NCBI RefSeq assembly: GCF_001895205.1
Contig: NZ_BDJF01000032.1
Coordinates: 169,709 to 233,708, forward strand
DNA: 64,000 bases
From: Vibrio injensis
GTDB lineage: Bacteria; Pseudomonadota; Gammaproteobacteria; Enterobacterales; Vibrionaceae
Direction: 5' to 3'
The notes below the pieces were generated by a model that ran no database searches, was not told the DNA's origin, and was given only the letters and a program-made list of their open reading frames with translations. A program made the position numbers and the translations under genes. This document shows positions 10,312 through 22,153 of the stretch, piece after piece (positions within the stretch are counted from its first letter, which is position 1; every line of letters begins with the position of its first letter).

Positions 10312-11568
10312 TCACACCTTGAAGACGGTGATTTTTCGATCCAACTCTTCAGCATTATTTTGCATCAACTCAGAAGTTTCCAGTAACTCACTGACTACCG
10401 TGACCGAAGCTTCAACCAATTCTCTTACGTTGGTGATATTTTGATTGATCTCTACCGCGACACTGCTTTGTTGCCCCGCTGCTGTCGCAATCTGTAAGTT
10501 CATCTCATTGATGAGTTTGACTTGTTGGACAATACCGTCCAACTCTGTGCCGGCATTGGTGATTAATTCAACGCCATCAGCGGCTTCAACAACACTCTTT
10601 TCCATTAAATCCACCGCCGAGTTAGCGCTGCTTTGTAGATAGCTAATCATATCTTGAATTTCAACCGTCGCCGTCTGAGTACGCTGAGCCAAGTTACGAA
10701 CTTCATCAGCAACCACAGCAAAACCACGCCCCGCCTCGCCAGCACGAGCGGCTTCAATCGCGGCATTTAACGCCAATAAATTGGTTTGTTCAGAAATACT
10801 TTGAATGGTGCCAACCACACTACCAATCGCAACCACTCGCTCTTCAACTTGGTTTACGGCTGAAGCTGAAGCGGCAATATCTTTTGATAACTGATCAATT
10901 TTACGAATAGTTTTTTGGACAAACTGCTGCCCCGTCGCTGCACTATGAGAAGCGGTCTCGGTTAATGAAGACGCACTTTGCGCGTGATCGGCGACCGTTT
11001 GTACCGTTGATGACATCTGATTCATTGCGGTGGCTATTTGATCAATTTCATGGAACTCTTCCTGCGCGGAGTCTTTCGTCTCTGACATACTGATCGTCAT
11101 GACTTCCGTCAAGGTGGTTAATTCTTGTGATGTAGTGATCTGCACTTTAATTAAATCTTGCAATTGGCGACGAGTTTTCTCTAACTCACGAGCAACATCA
11201 CCATACTCATCTTTACAGTCCATAAAAATAGGTTCGGATAAATCGCGTTCAGCCATCTGCTTGATTGACTGACTAAGGAACTGGGTTTGACGTAACATCA
11301 CTCGTGCGGCAAACATCAGTAATGAAACAAAAGTGACAATCATAAACCCAGTTTGCCAAATGACTTGGACGATGTAGGTATCATAATGCAGTTTGGCAAT
11401 TTCCGTGCTTTGAGTCGCAGCAAGTAAAGAGTCATAGAACAAGCTCGCATCCCACAGTTGCTTGCCGATCACTAAAATCGTACTAAAAAACATTAGCATG
11501 ACCATTTTAGGGATCAAACGTATGTCTGTGATCACCCGTTCCCACGGTTTAAATGCCATCCTCGCCAT
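10312..11568 (-). CDS. methyl-accepting chemotaxis protein with a very short periplasmic loop
   Basis: Inner-membrane chemoreceptor signalling through CheW/CheA. The 418 residues show a first membrane segment near 20-38, a loop of only about 30 residues, a second membrane segment near 70-92, a HAMP-like region (about 95-145) and the MCP signalling domain with the hairpin tip IEAARAGEAGRGFAVVADEV. The loop is too small for a normal four-helix or Cache sensor, so ligand sensing must be cytoplasmic, membrane-based or indirect. GGAG precedes the ATG at 11568 by 8 nt. No CheW-binding pentapeptide is seen at the C-terminus (ends KITVFKV). The receptor's signal is unknown. Confidence 0.88.
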   Translation of the reverse strand: MARMAFKPWERVITDIRLIPKMVMLMFFSTILVIGKQLWDASLFYDSLLAATQSTEIAKLHYDTYIVQVIWQTGFMIVTFVSLLMFAARVMLRQTQFLSQSIKQMAERDLSEPIFMDCKDEYGDVARELEKTRRQLQDLIKVQITTSQELTTLTEVMTISMSETKDSAQEEFHEIDQIATAMNQMSSTVQTVADHAQSASSLTETASHSAATGQQFVQKTIRKIDQLSKDIAASASAVNQVEERVVAIGSVVGTIQSISEQTNLLALNAAIEAARAGEAGRGFAVVADEVRNLAQRTQTATVEIQDMISYLQSSANSAVDLMEKSVVEAADGVELITNAGTELDGIVQQVKLINEMNLQIATAAGQQSSVAVEINQNITNVRELVEASVTVVSELLETSELMQNNAEELDRKITVFKV

Positions 11569-11957
11569 GACTAATTCTCCACTCCGTTTTTAACGCTCGC
11601 CCATCATGGTTGTGATGCCCACCTACCACGTATGAATTATTTCGAGCTTCGTATGAAATTAATACTATCAAAAACCAGCGGCTCTCGATGTGTATTACCT
11701 CGCGAATTTGCAGATTGATGGTGTGATTTGTCTAAGCCGATGGATTATGCATTACACCCTCTCTAATGCAGTATATATCCAACCATCACCGTTTTTATCG
11801 GCGACACATCAAATGGCTACAATGGAATAAATCAGCGGTTGCGCTATTTGTGAGTTAACTCTAGTTTTTCAACCAAGAAGGGAGTAATGGAGAAATGGAA
11901 TGAAAGTGGCACATTCCCGAAGCAAAAGTTCAGGAATGTGCTTGATGAGTGTAGACA
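11569..11957. other. 389-bp intergenic region upstream of the chemoreceptor gene
   Basis: No credible ORF on either strand. The right end holds the ygiF terminator-like hairpin (11909-11941). A small dyad TGCATT...AATGCA lies at about 11747-11769. The rest is presumably the promoter region of the minus-strand chemoreceptor gene; I could not identify the promoter with confidence. Confidence 0.5.
11909..11941 (-). terminator. terminator-like hairpin after ygiF
   Basis: Perfect 9-bp arms GCACATTCC / GGAATGTGC with a 15-nt loop, 17 bp past the ygiF stop. On the minus strand it is followed by a pyrimidine-rich but not T-only stretch, so termination may be partial. Confidence 0.55.
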
Positions 11958-13478
11958 CTATTCACGCCAGTAAGGCGTCGCTTCTATGCCAATACGACGC
12001 GTTTGCTCCATGGCGTGCAAAATCGAGTTTTCTTGACGATTAAGCCAACGGGTTAACTGCTCTTGATCTTGTTCATCTTGTAACAGATCAAGCAGTTGCT
12101 CTAACGTTTTTAAGGTTAATAAGTCATCGATACCATGTAATAAATCAATCCATGGCATCCGAAACGCTAAACGTTGCTCAACATCATATAAACGAGCAAA
12201 ACTGACCCCAGTATAGAGTGCACGTATCAAACGGTATTGCTGTTCAATATAATCGTCGGCAGATAAAAGTTGCTCTAATGGAAACACTTCGACCAACTCC
12301 GCCCACACTCGATCGAGCTGTTTAACCGAGAAAGGTCCGACTGGACGAGCCATCCGTTCACGAGCTTTATCATCTAAAAATGGCTGCCATCCTCGAGTTA
12401 AAATCCAACGACTCAAATCAAGCAGTAATGCCGTATAACGAGCACTGTGCAACAGTTTTAATAACGCATCACGTTGAGGTAAAGTTTCTTGACGCAGCTT
12501 AAGCTCAGCAACTAAAAACTTGCGTGCATCTAGCTTACGTAATGCATAGCCCTTATCTTTGAGTAAGTCTTCTAGGTAGTCGTACTGTTTTAACCACGCC
12601 AATTCACCATCTAACCACTTAAGCTCTTGGCGTAAAATAGCACTGGCTCGGCGTGGCACAATACCACCGTATACGGTAAGCAGTTGACGAATAAAACTTA
12701 TTGCATGACGAATCTCGTGCAAAGCCGCAATCGAGTCGCGTTCCGTATAGATTTGTTCATGACGATGCCAATGGGCAAGAGCGTGCTCAAGTGAGCGAAT
12801 CAAACAAGATTCTACATTATCATCACTGCGAGTATTGACGAGAGTGATCCCTTGAACGTCGTCTCCCTCGTCGCCCATCGCTAAACGATAACCTTTTGCC
12901 GCTTTGCTCTGGTTACCTAGTCGCATTCCACCTTGTTCAGACAATTGACGAGCAAGCAAAAATAGCGCATCTATCTGCCCCGATTTCAGCTCTAATTCAA
13001 CCTCACAAATCGGCGTTTGTTTATCGCCAGCTTCAACAACACCTTGATCAAAAGCAACTTCAATTTGGCTACCATCACTCATGGCCACTAGCCATTGTTC
13101 ACGAGTGAAATTGGTCGAAAATAGAGCTATCAATTGAGATTGCAGCGTTTCAGCATCGCGTCCTTGAGGCCAAATATCGTCAGGGTGCAACGTTAAATCG
13201 GGTTGATTGCAGGTGTGCTCTGCATTGTATTCCGGTCTTTGATGCAGGCCCGCCACCACTCGCCCTGCCGTTTTAACCGTTTGCACGTACACCTCATCAA
13301 AACGACGAATACGTAGCCCAATATCGTGTTGACGTAACCAATGGTCAGCAGAATCAAAATAGGTGTTACCCAGTTGCCGACAATGGTGCTGAAGCACTTT
13401 AGTTTCGGAAATTTTATTACGCAAAACGTCTGAAAAATCAGGAGAAACAAAAAACTTCAGTTCTATCTCGGTTTCCAT
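11958..13478 (-). CDS. ygiF: CYTH-CHAD inorganic triphosphatase (YgiF type)
   Basis: Inorganic triphosphatase of the CYTH superfamily, cleaving tripolyphosphate in E. coli YgiF. The N-terminus METEIELKFF contains the ExExK signature (E4, E6, K8) that defines the tunnel fold; a helical CHAD domain, thought to bind polyphosphate, fills roughly residues 220-500. The ATG at 13478 is preferred over one 57 nt upstream because it puts the ExExK motif at the N-terminus and has AAGGT upstream. The protein then has 506 residues. It is divergent from the PhoU-like/pit pair, so a polyphosphate enzyme and phosphate uptake share a control region. Confidence 0.92.
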   Translation of the reverse strand: METEIELKFFVSPDFSDVLRNKISETKVLQHHCRQLGNTYFDSADHWLRQHDIGLRIRRFDEVYVQTVKTAGRVVAGLHQRPEYNAEHTCNQPDLTLHPDDIWPQGRDAETLQSQLIALFSTNFTREQWLVAMSDGSQIEVAFDQGVVEAGDKQTPICEVELELKSGQIDALFLLARQLSEQGGMRLGNQSKAAKGYRLAMGDEGDDVQGITLVNTRSDDNVESCLIRSLEHALAHWHRHEQIYTERDSIAALHEIRHAISFIRQLLTVYGGIVPRRASAILRQELKWLDGELAWLKQYDYLEDLLKDKGYALRKLDARKFLVAELKLRQETLPQRDALLKLLHSARYTALLLDLSRWILTRGWQPFLDDKARERMARPVGPFSVKQLDRVWAELVEVFPLEQLLSADDYIEQQYRLIRALYTGVSFARLYDVEQRLAFRMPWIDLLHGIDDLLTLKTLEQLLDLLQDEQDQEQLTRWLNRQENSILHAMEQTRRIGIEATPYWRE

Positions 13479-13686
13479 AGTTATACCTTTCACAGCAGAT
13501 AGCGACAGGATATTGCCTAATAGACAACGGGGCAAGTGAGAAATATCGTCCTATTGATGATCTAAAACAGTTTTAATGATTCTATTATTAGGTTACCATG
13601 CGCGCCTTTATAGCCAACGCTCAACATTTCACCAGGCTATCATGGTGTCTGTTCTTTCTCGGTTATAGTAATTAGGTTGAATGACC

Positions 13687-14367
13687 ATGCCAGTAAATAC
13701 CATTATGGGGTTATTTGCAAAGTCCCCCATTAAGCCTTTGCAACGACACGTTGTGTGTGTCAATGAATGCTGCTCGCACCTGATCAACTTCTTTGAAGTT
13801 TGTGCTCAAGGTGATTGGGAAAAAGCCGCAGAAATACGCGCACAAATTTCTCATTTAGAGAAAGAAGCCGACGTGTTAAAACGCGAAATCCGTCTGAAAC
13901 TCCCCCGCGGTCTGTTTCTGCCGGTTGATCGCACTGACATGCTTGAGCTTCTCACTCAACAAGATAAGCTGGCAAATCTTGCTAAAGACATCTCTGGCCG
14001 TGTTTACGGTCGTCAGCTTATTATCCCTAAACCTCTCCAAGATAATTTCCTCGCTTATGTTCAACGCTGTCTTGACGCAGCAACACAAGCACAGAAGGTG
14101 ATCAATGAACTTGACGAGTTATTGGAAACCGGATTTAAAGGTCGTGAAGTCACGCTTGTGGCGGAAATGATTAATCAACTGGATGTCATAGAAGATGATA
14201 CGGATAATATGCAGATTCGTTTACGCCAACAATTAATGGCTATCGAATCAACCATGAATCCGATTGATGTCATGTTCTTGTACAAAATCTTTGAATGGGT
14301 CGGCGGTATCGCTGATCAGGCTCAGCGGGTCGGTGCTCGACTTGAACTGATGCTTTCCCGTTCTTAA
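13687..14367 (+). CDS. PhoU-like DUF47 protein (TIGR00153 family), Pit accessory
   Basis: All-helical PhoU-like protein of the TIGR00153/DUF47 family, commonly encoded next to Pit phosphate transporters and presumed to modulate them. From the ATG at 13687 it has 226 residues starting MPVNTIMGLFAKSPIKPL. The ATG two codons upstream (13681) is only 4 nt from AGG, so the internal one has the better spacing. Sequence is rich in long helices (EADVLKREIRLKLPRGLFLPVDR, LDVIEDDTDNMQIRLRQQL in shorter pieces) with acidic metal-binding candidates. It precedes pit by 146 bp with an attenuator-like hairpin between. Confidence 0.9.
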   Translation: MPVNTIMGLFAKSPIKPLQRHVVCVNECCSHLINFFEVCAQGDWEKAAEIRAQISHLEKEADVLKREIRLKLPRGLFLPVDRTDMLELLTQQDKLANLAKDISGRVYGRQLIIPKPLQDNFLAYVQRCLDAATQAQKVINELDELLETGFKGREVTLVAEMINQLDVIEDDTDNMQIRLRQQLMAIESTMNPIDVMFLYKIFEWVGGIADQAQRVGARLELMLSRS

Positions 14368-14414
14368 ATCATTTAAGTTAACCAAATAACTAAGAGCCAT
14401 AATCGTGTTTCCCA

Positions 14415-14456
14415 CCATTCAAGCGCTGACTATATTCTTGCGCTAATGGTTTTTTT
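14415..14456 (+). terminator. attenuator-like terminator between the PhoU-like gene and pit
   Basis: Arms CCATT-(ca)-AGCGC and GCGCT-AATGG form a 10-bp stem with a 2-nt bulge and a 13-nt loop, followed by seven T (14450-14456). It falls inside the presumed operon, so it may set the expression ratio of the two genes. Confidence 0.7.
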
Positions 14457-14513
14457 CGTGCCTAAAAAGCACCACGATGAGTCTCCGCTTGTTATCAACA
14501 ACTAGGTATTACG

Positions 14514-15773
14514 ATGGATATCCTTGCGAACTACGGCATTGTCCTGATTATTGTTGCAGCGATCTTCGGTTTATTAATGGCCATTGGTATTGGTGCGAAT
14601 GACGTCGCCAATGCCATGGGCACATCTGTTGGCTCAAAAGCGCTTACCGTTAAGCAAGCTATCATCATTGCGATGATTTTTGAGTTTGCTGGTGCTTATT
14701 TAGCTGGAGGCGAAGTTACTGATACGATTCGCCAAGGCGTTATTGATACAACCTTGTTTGCCGATCAACCAGACTTACTGGTTTATGGCATGATGTCATC
14801 TCTACTTGCTGCCGGAACATGGTTGCTTGTTGCCTCTTATATGGGCTGGCCAGTCTCAACCACCCATTCAATTATTGGTGCGATTATTGGTTTTGCGACG
14901 ATTTCTGTTGGCGCAGAAGCTGTTGATTGGAGCTCCGTACAAGGCATCGTTGGTAGTTGGGTCATCACGCCATTTATTTCCGGCTTATTGGCTTACGCTA
15001 TTTTTGTCAGTGCACAAAAACTGATTTTTGATACTGAAACACCACTGATTAATGCCAAGCGTTTCGTCCCCGTGTACATGTTTATTACCACCATGGTGAT
15101 CGCTTTAGTGACCATTAAAAAAGGCTTAAAACATGTTGGATTACATTTGACCAATAATGAAGCTTGGATTTGCTCAATTCTGGTTTCAGGCATCGTCATG
15201 GTTATTGGTTATCTGTACATTTATAAGAAATTTGCCGATACCGAAGAAAACCATGGTTTTTCTAACGTTGAACGTATTTTCTCTGTTTTAATGGTCATTA
15301 CTGCCTGTGCGATGGCGTTTGCTCATGGCTCAAACGACGTAGCCAATGCAATTGGTCCTCTAGCGGCTGTTGTATCAACCGTGGAAAGCTTAGGTAATGT
15401 CGCGTCTAAAAGTGCGATTGCTTGGTGGATATTACCACTTGGCGGTATCGGGATTGTGATCGGCCTTGCGACACTGGGACATAAAGTGATGGCAACCGTC
15501 GGAACGGGCATCACGGAGTTAACACCGAGTCGTGGTTTTGCGGCGCAGTTAGCGACGGCTTCTACCGTGGTACTCGCATCTGGCACTGGATTACCTATTT
15601 CAACTACGCAAACCTTAGTTGGTGCGGTGTTAGGGGTCGGTTTTGCGCGCGGAATTGCAGCACTTAACTTAGGTGTAGTGCGTAACATTGTTGCCTCATG
15701 GATTGTCACCCTACCAGCGGGCGCCCTACTGGCTGTTCTGTTCTTCTATGCGATTCAAGCAGCGTTTACTTAA
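14514..15773 (+). CDS. pit: low-affinity inorganic phosphate transporter, PiT family
   Basis: Inner-membrane phosphate transporter, driven by protons or sodium. The 419 residues contain about ten membrane segments and the two inverted PiT signatures: GANDVANAMGTSVGSKAL (27-44) and HGSNDVANAIGPLA in the second half. It is shorter than E. coli PitA (499), matching the compact bacterial form that pairs with a DUF47 protein, which is encoded just upstream. The driving ion cannot be told from sequence alone. A strong terminator follows. Confidence 0.95.
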   Translation: MDILANYGIVLIIVAAIFGLLMAIGIGANDVANAMGTSVGSKALTVKQAIIIAMIFEFAGAYLAGGEVTDTIRQGVIDTTLFADQPDLLVYGMMSSLLAAGTWLLVASYMGWPVSTTHSIIGAIIGFATISVGAEAVDWSSVQGIVGSWVITPFISGLLAYAIFVSAQKLIFDTETPLINAKRFVPVYMFITTMVIALVTIKKGLKHVGLHLTNNEAWICSILVSGIVMVIGYLYIYKKFADTEENHGFSNVERIFSVLMVITACAMAFAHGSNDVANAIGPLAAVVSTVESLGNVASKSAIAWWILPLGGIGIVIGLATLGHKVMATVGTGITELTPSRGFAAQLATASTVVLASGTGLPISTTQTLVGAVLGVGFARGIAALNLGVVRNIVASWIVTLPAGALLAVLFFYAIQAAFT

Positions 15774-15827
15774 TCAATTCGTCAATCCAATGTAAACGGA
15801 TTGTCATTATTGACTCAAACGCACAGA

Positions 15828-15857
15828 AAGGGAGGCTCAGCCTCCCTTCTTTGTTGC
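15828..15857 (+). terminator. terminator of pit
   Basis: AAGGGAGGC / GCCTCCCTT stem with a TCA loop followed by a pyrimidine tract (CTTTGTT), 55 bp after pit. Confidence 0.8.
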
Positions 15858-16003
15858 GCCGCACGCAGAAAGTTTTTACTATTTGTAAAACAAACCTTAA
15901 GACTGATAATACAGTCGTACATAACCCTATTGCGCGTCCATCAACGGAATGAGAAGATTCAAAACTCTCAAGCGCAATATTGACCATAATTAAGGGATCT
16001 ACC

Positions 16004-16612
16004 GTGAAAAAACTCATCTGCATGGTGCTATTTTCTTTATTAGCAGCACCAGCGCTCGCTCAAGACCGTTATGTCGCAGATAAACTGTTTACCTATATGC
16101 ATTCGGGCCCAAGTAACCAGTTTCGTATTATTGGATCGATTGATGCGGGAGAGAAAGTCAAACTGCTCAACACCAATAAAGAGACTGGTTACAGTCAAAT
16201 TGTCGATGAACGAGGACGTAATGGTTGGATAGAAAGCCGCTTTGTAACTCGTGAAGTCAGTATGGCGGTTCGTCTGCCACAACTTGAAAAAGAACTTAAA
16301 GAAGTAAAAAACCAACTCGCCAATGCTCGCCAAAATGCCGATAGTGAAAAAGCGGGACTGGTCGATTCACTCGAAATTCGTAACAAACAAATCGCCGAGC
16401 TAGAACAAAGTTATGGTGATATCAGTCAACAACTGATTGCTTCACAAACTGAAATCCGTGAACTGCGAGCTCGCCTCGATACCCAAAAAGAAGATTTACT
16501 CTTAAAGTACTTTATCTATGGCGGTGGCGTTGCTGGTGGAGGCTTATTGTTTGGTCTAGTGCTGCCACACATTATTCCTCGCCGTAAGCGTAACCCTGCC
16601 GGATGGGCATAA
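16004..16612 (+). CDS. ygiM: TIGR04211 family SH3 domain protein (YgiM-like)
   Basis: Periplasm-facing, membrane-anchored protein with a bacterial SH3 domain; function not established. The GTG at 16004 is chosen because AAGGGA precedes it by 6 nt and it starts directly with a signal-like segment (VKKLICMVLFSLLAAPALA). The SH3 domain spans about 22-90 (RYVADKLFTYMHSGPSNQF, WIESRFV), a coiled coil about 90-160, and a single membrane segment lies near 168-188 (GGGVAGGGLLFGLVLP) before a short basic tail RRKRNPAGWA. In E. coli ygiM is also directly upstream of cca. Confidence 0.9.
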   Translation: MKKLICMVLFSLLAAPALAQDRYVADKLFTYMHSGPSNQFRIIGSIDAGEKVKLLNTNKETGYSQIVDERGRNGWIESRFVTREVSMAVRLPQLEKELKEVKNQLANARQNADSEKAGLVDSLEIRNKQIAELEQSYGDISQQLIASQTEIRELRARLDTQKEDLLLKYFIYGGGVAGGGLLFGLVLPHIIPRRKRNPAGWA

Positions 16613-16623
16613 TTGCACGATTA

Positions 16624-16648
16624 ACGGTCACCGAAGGTGGCCGTTTTT
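16624..16648 (+). terminator. terminator of ygiM
   Basis: ACGGTCACC / GGTGGCCGT stem (one G-T pair) with a 3-nt loop followed by five T, immediately after ygiM. Confidence 0.85.
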
Positions 16649-16683
16649 GTCTTCGCACCTATTTATTTCAGTAAGGAGTCTTA

Positions 16684-17898
16684 GTGCAAGTTTATCTCGT
16701 CGGTGGCGCGGTGCGCGATCAATTACTCTCTTTACCTGTACATGATCAAGATTGGGTGGTCGTAGGCAGTAGTCCAGAACAGATGCGCCAAGCGGGCTAT
16801 CAAGCGGTCGGTAAGGATTTTCCTGTCTTCTTACACCCGAAGACAAAACAAGAGTATGCTCTGGCTCGTACCGAGCGTAAAACAGGGGCTGGCTATACAG
16901 GGTTCGCTTGTTATTACGCCCCGGATGTGAGCATTGAAGAAGATCTCGCTCGACGCGATCTGACTATTAATGCCATAGCGCAAGATAACACTGGCAAGCT
17001 GATCGATCCCTATGGTGGTCAAAGAGACTTGCATAACCGTCTATTACGCCATGTTTCTGATGCTTTTATCGAAGATCCACTTCGTGTCCTTCGGGTCGCA
17101 CGTTTTGCCGCAAAGTTAGCACACCTTGGGTTTACCATTGCTAGCGAGACCATGCAATTAATGACACAGATCGCTCAGTCAGGGGAACTCGAGCATTTAA
17201 CAGCCGAGCGCATCTGGCAAGAGTGGCATAAATCACTTTCCACCGCCAATCCAGAGGTCTTTCTCTCTACACTGCGCGAATGTGGGGCTTTGGCGATCAT
17301 TCTACCAGAGATTGACCGCTTATTCGGTGTCCCACAACCCAAACAGTGGCACCCTGAAATAGATACTGGAGTGCACACGTTAATGGTCGCCGCACAAGCG
17401 GCAACACTCTCTCCCTCTATTGCGGTGCGTTTTGCTGCGCAAGTACATGATGTCGGTAAAGGCGTAACACCGCAAAGTGAATGGCCAAGCCACAAAATGC
17501 ACTGTCATACCGGGGTTAAGATTATTAACGCGTTATGCGAACGTATCCGTATTCCTAATGAGTGCAAAGCGCTAGCATTATTAGTCTGTGAGCAGCATTC
17601 AAACATTCATCGAGCGGCAGAGCTTAAAGCGAGCACCAAACTTAAAATACTCGACAAACTCGATGTCTGGCGTAAACCAGAACGTTTATATGATGTTTTA
17701 CTCTGTTGTCAGGCGGATCACGCAGGTCGATTAGGCTGTGAAGGGAATGCTTATCCACAACGTGATCTCTTTCTTAATGCTTATCAAGCGGCTCTAAGCG
17801 TCGAGGTACAACAGGTGATCGCTGATGGTTTTCAGGGTAAAGCCATTAAAGAAGAGCTTAACAAACGGCGAATAAAAGCCATTAGCGCGACAGAATAA
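16684..17898 (+). CDS. cca: CCA-adding tRNA nucleotidyltransferase with HD domain
   Basis: Adds or repairs the 3' CCA of tRNAs; the HD domain of this subfamily gives additional phosphatase and 2',3'-cyclic phosphodiesterase activities in E. coli. The 404 residues begin with a GTG preceded by AAGGAG at 5 nt. The class II nucleotidyltransferase core is visible (GGAVRDQLL near 6, DQDWVVVG near 21, [10 protein letters not shown] near 93), then the HD motif VHDVGKG near 257. Length agrees with E. coli Cca (412). It converges with eno across a shared terminator region. Confidence 0.96.
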   Translation: MQVYLVGGAVRDQLLSLPVHDQDWVVVGSSPEQMRQAGYQAVGKDFPVFLHPKTKQEYALARTERKTGAGYTGFACYYAPDVSIEEDLARRDLTINAIAQDNTGKLIDPYGGQRDLHNRLLRHVSDAFIEDPLRVLRVARFAAKLAHLGFTIASETMQLMTQIAQSGELEHLTAERIWQEWHKSLSTANPEVFLSTLRECGALAIILPEIDRLFGVPQPKQWHPEIDTGVHTLMVAAQAATLSPSIAVRFAAQVHDVGKGVTPQSEWPSHKMHCHTGVKIINALCERIRIPNECKALALLVCEQHSNIHRAAELKASTKLKILDKLDVWRKPERLYDVLLCCQADHAGRLGCEGNAYPQRDLFLNAYQAALSVEVQQVIADGFQGKAIKEELNKRRIKAISATE

Positions 17899-17933
17899 GC
17901 CCTACTCTACCGTCCTTGTTCCTATCTTCAATA

Positions 17934-17962
17934 TAAAAAAACGCCCTGCTATGCAGGGCGTT
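17934..17962 (-). terminator. terminator of eno
   Basis: ACGCCCTGC / GCAGGGCGT stem with a 3-nt loop. On the minus strand it is followed by seven T, fitting eno; on the plus strand the T-run is poor, but it may also stop cca transcripts. Confidence 0.92.
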
Positions 17963-17997
17963 CTCTAAGCAATGCTACTAAGCCGTATCCAAAAGGA

Positions 17998-19311
<1,314 letters not shown>

Positions 19312-19330
19312 TCATTGAATTTAAATATCA

Positions 19331-19368
19331 AAACTAAAAGGATAGCCGCACAACTTAAGCCGCTATCC
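19331..19368 (-). terminator. possible terminator or attenuator between pyrG and eno
   Basis: GGATAGC / GCTATCC arms (19340-19346 and 19362-19368) with a 15-nt loop, followed on the minus strand by TTTTAGTTTT. The stem is short, so readthrough from pyrG into eno is likely. Confidence 0.5.
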
Positions 19369-19376
19369 ATATCCTT

Positions 19377-21086
<1,710 letters not shown>

Positions 21087-21217
21087 TTATCGCCACAACG
21101 TGAAATCTATCACACTCAGTTTTTTATTTTTTGCTTCAAATCAAACAGATTGAAGTCGGTGCTTTTTCTTTGCTCACCATGGTTGATTAACTCGCTCAAA
21201 ATGACGCAGTAAGAAGA

Positions 21218-21234
21218 TCCATGCGATACATGGA
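21218..21234 (-). terminator. weak hairpin after mazG
   Basis: TCCATG / CATGGA stem with a 5-nt loop just beyond the mazG stop; on the minus strand it leads into TCTTCTTACT. The short stem makes this tentative. Confidence 0.35.
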
Positions 21235-21235
21235 G

Positions 21236-22039
21236 TCAACGAACCTTTCGCTCTTGTCTTTTTACTTGTTCCCATAACGCATCTAACTCATTTAATGTCA
21301 GGCTGGTTAACGGTTGCTGAGCTGATGATGCTAATTGCTCTACGGCTTGAAAACGACGTACAAACTTATGATTGGCTTTATTTAAGGCCAGTTCAGGATC
21401 CTTACCTAAATGACGAACCAAATTCACCGTCGCAAACAGTAAATCTCCCAGCTCTTCTTCTACCTTTTGCTCATCAACGGGCACTTGCAATGCTTCCGTC
21501 ATGACTTCATCCAACTCTTCCTGCACCTTCTCCGCCACAGGGCCGATACTTGCCCAATCAAAACCAAATTGAGCGCATTTTTTTTGGATTTTGTTCGCGC
21601 GAGACAAAGCCGGTAACGCCTGTGGTACTGAGTCTAGAATACTTTGTTCTGTTTTGCCTGCTTGCTGCTTTTCTTTACGTTTTTCGGCTTGCCAATGGGC
21701 GTTGAGTTGCTGCTCATCGGCAAACTTGGCGTCAGAAAAAACATGCGGATGACGGCGAGTGAGCTTTTCATTAACGGTGTCTACCACATCAGAAAAATCG
21801 AACAAACCTTGCTCTTTAGCAAGCTGGCTATAAAAAATCACTTGGAACAGTAAATCACCGAGCTCTTCTTGTAAGTTGGGCCAATCTTGCTGGACAATCG
21901 CATCGACGACTTCATAGGTTTCTTCGATGGTATGCGGAATAATCGTCTCAAAGGTTTGTTGTTTATCCCATGGGCAGCCATGCTCTTTATCACGTAACTG
22001 CGCCATAATCTGTTCAAGTTGTACAATAGGATGAGACAT
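21236..22039 (-). CDS. mazG: nucleoside triphosphate pyrophosphohydrolase MazG
   Basis: Hydrolyses nucleoside triphosphates to monophosphates and is reported to lower (p)ppGpp in E. coli. The ATG at 22039 gives 267 residues with the family N-terminus [17 protein letters not shown] and an AGAG-type ribosome site. Two MazG domains are visible: [17 protein letters not shown] and [17 protein letters not shown] in the first, [18 protein letters not shown] in the second, with the acidic metal-binding EExxD-type residues present. relA is directly upstream; there are no mazEF toxin genes between them, unlike E. coli. Confidence 0.95.
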   Translation of the reverse strand: MSHPIVQLEQIMAQLRDKEHGCPWDKQQTFETIIPHTIEETYEVVDAIVQQDWPNLQEELGDLLFQVIFYSQLAKEQGLFDFSDVVDTVNEKLTRRHPHVFSDAKFADEQQLNAHWQAEKRKEKQQAGKTEQSILDSVPQALPALSRANKIQKKCAQFGFDWASIGPVAEKVQEELDEVMTEALQVPVDEQKVEEELGDLLFATVNLVRHLGKDPELALNKANHKFVRRFQAVEQLASSAQQPLTSLTLNELDALWEQVKRQERKVR

Positions 22040-22153
22040 ATTTTCTCTTTCTTGATACGTCATAACGAGGTCAATGAACATCATCGCACCTCGTTATTGA
22101 AGGGTGAATCAACGACATTACGCTATCGCGATTCGCACTAATGGTCGCGGGGC

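Noticed and set aside
15801..15983. small plus-strand frames between pit and ygiM
   Set aside because: They read through the pit terminator and the ygiM leader, with no ribosome site.
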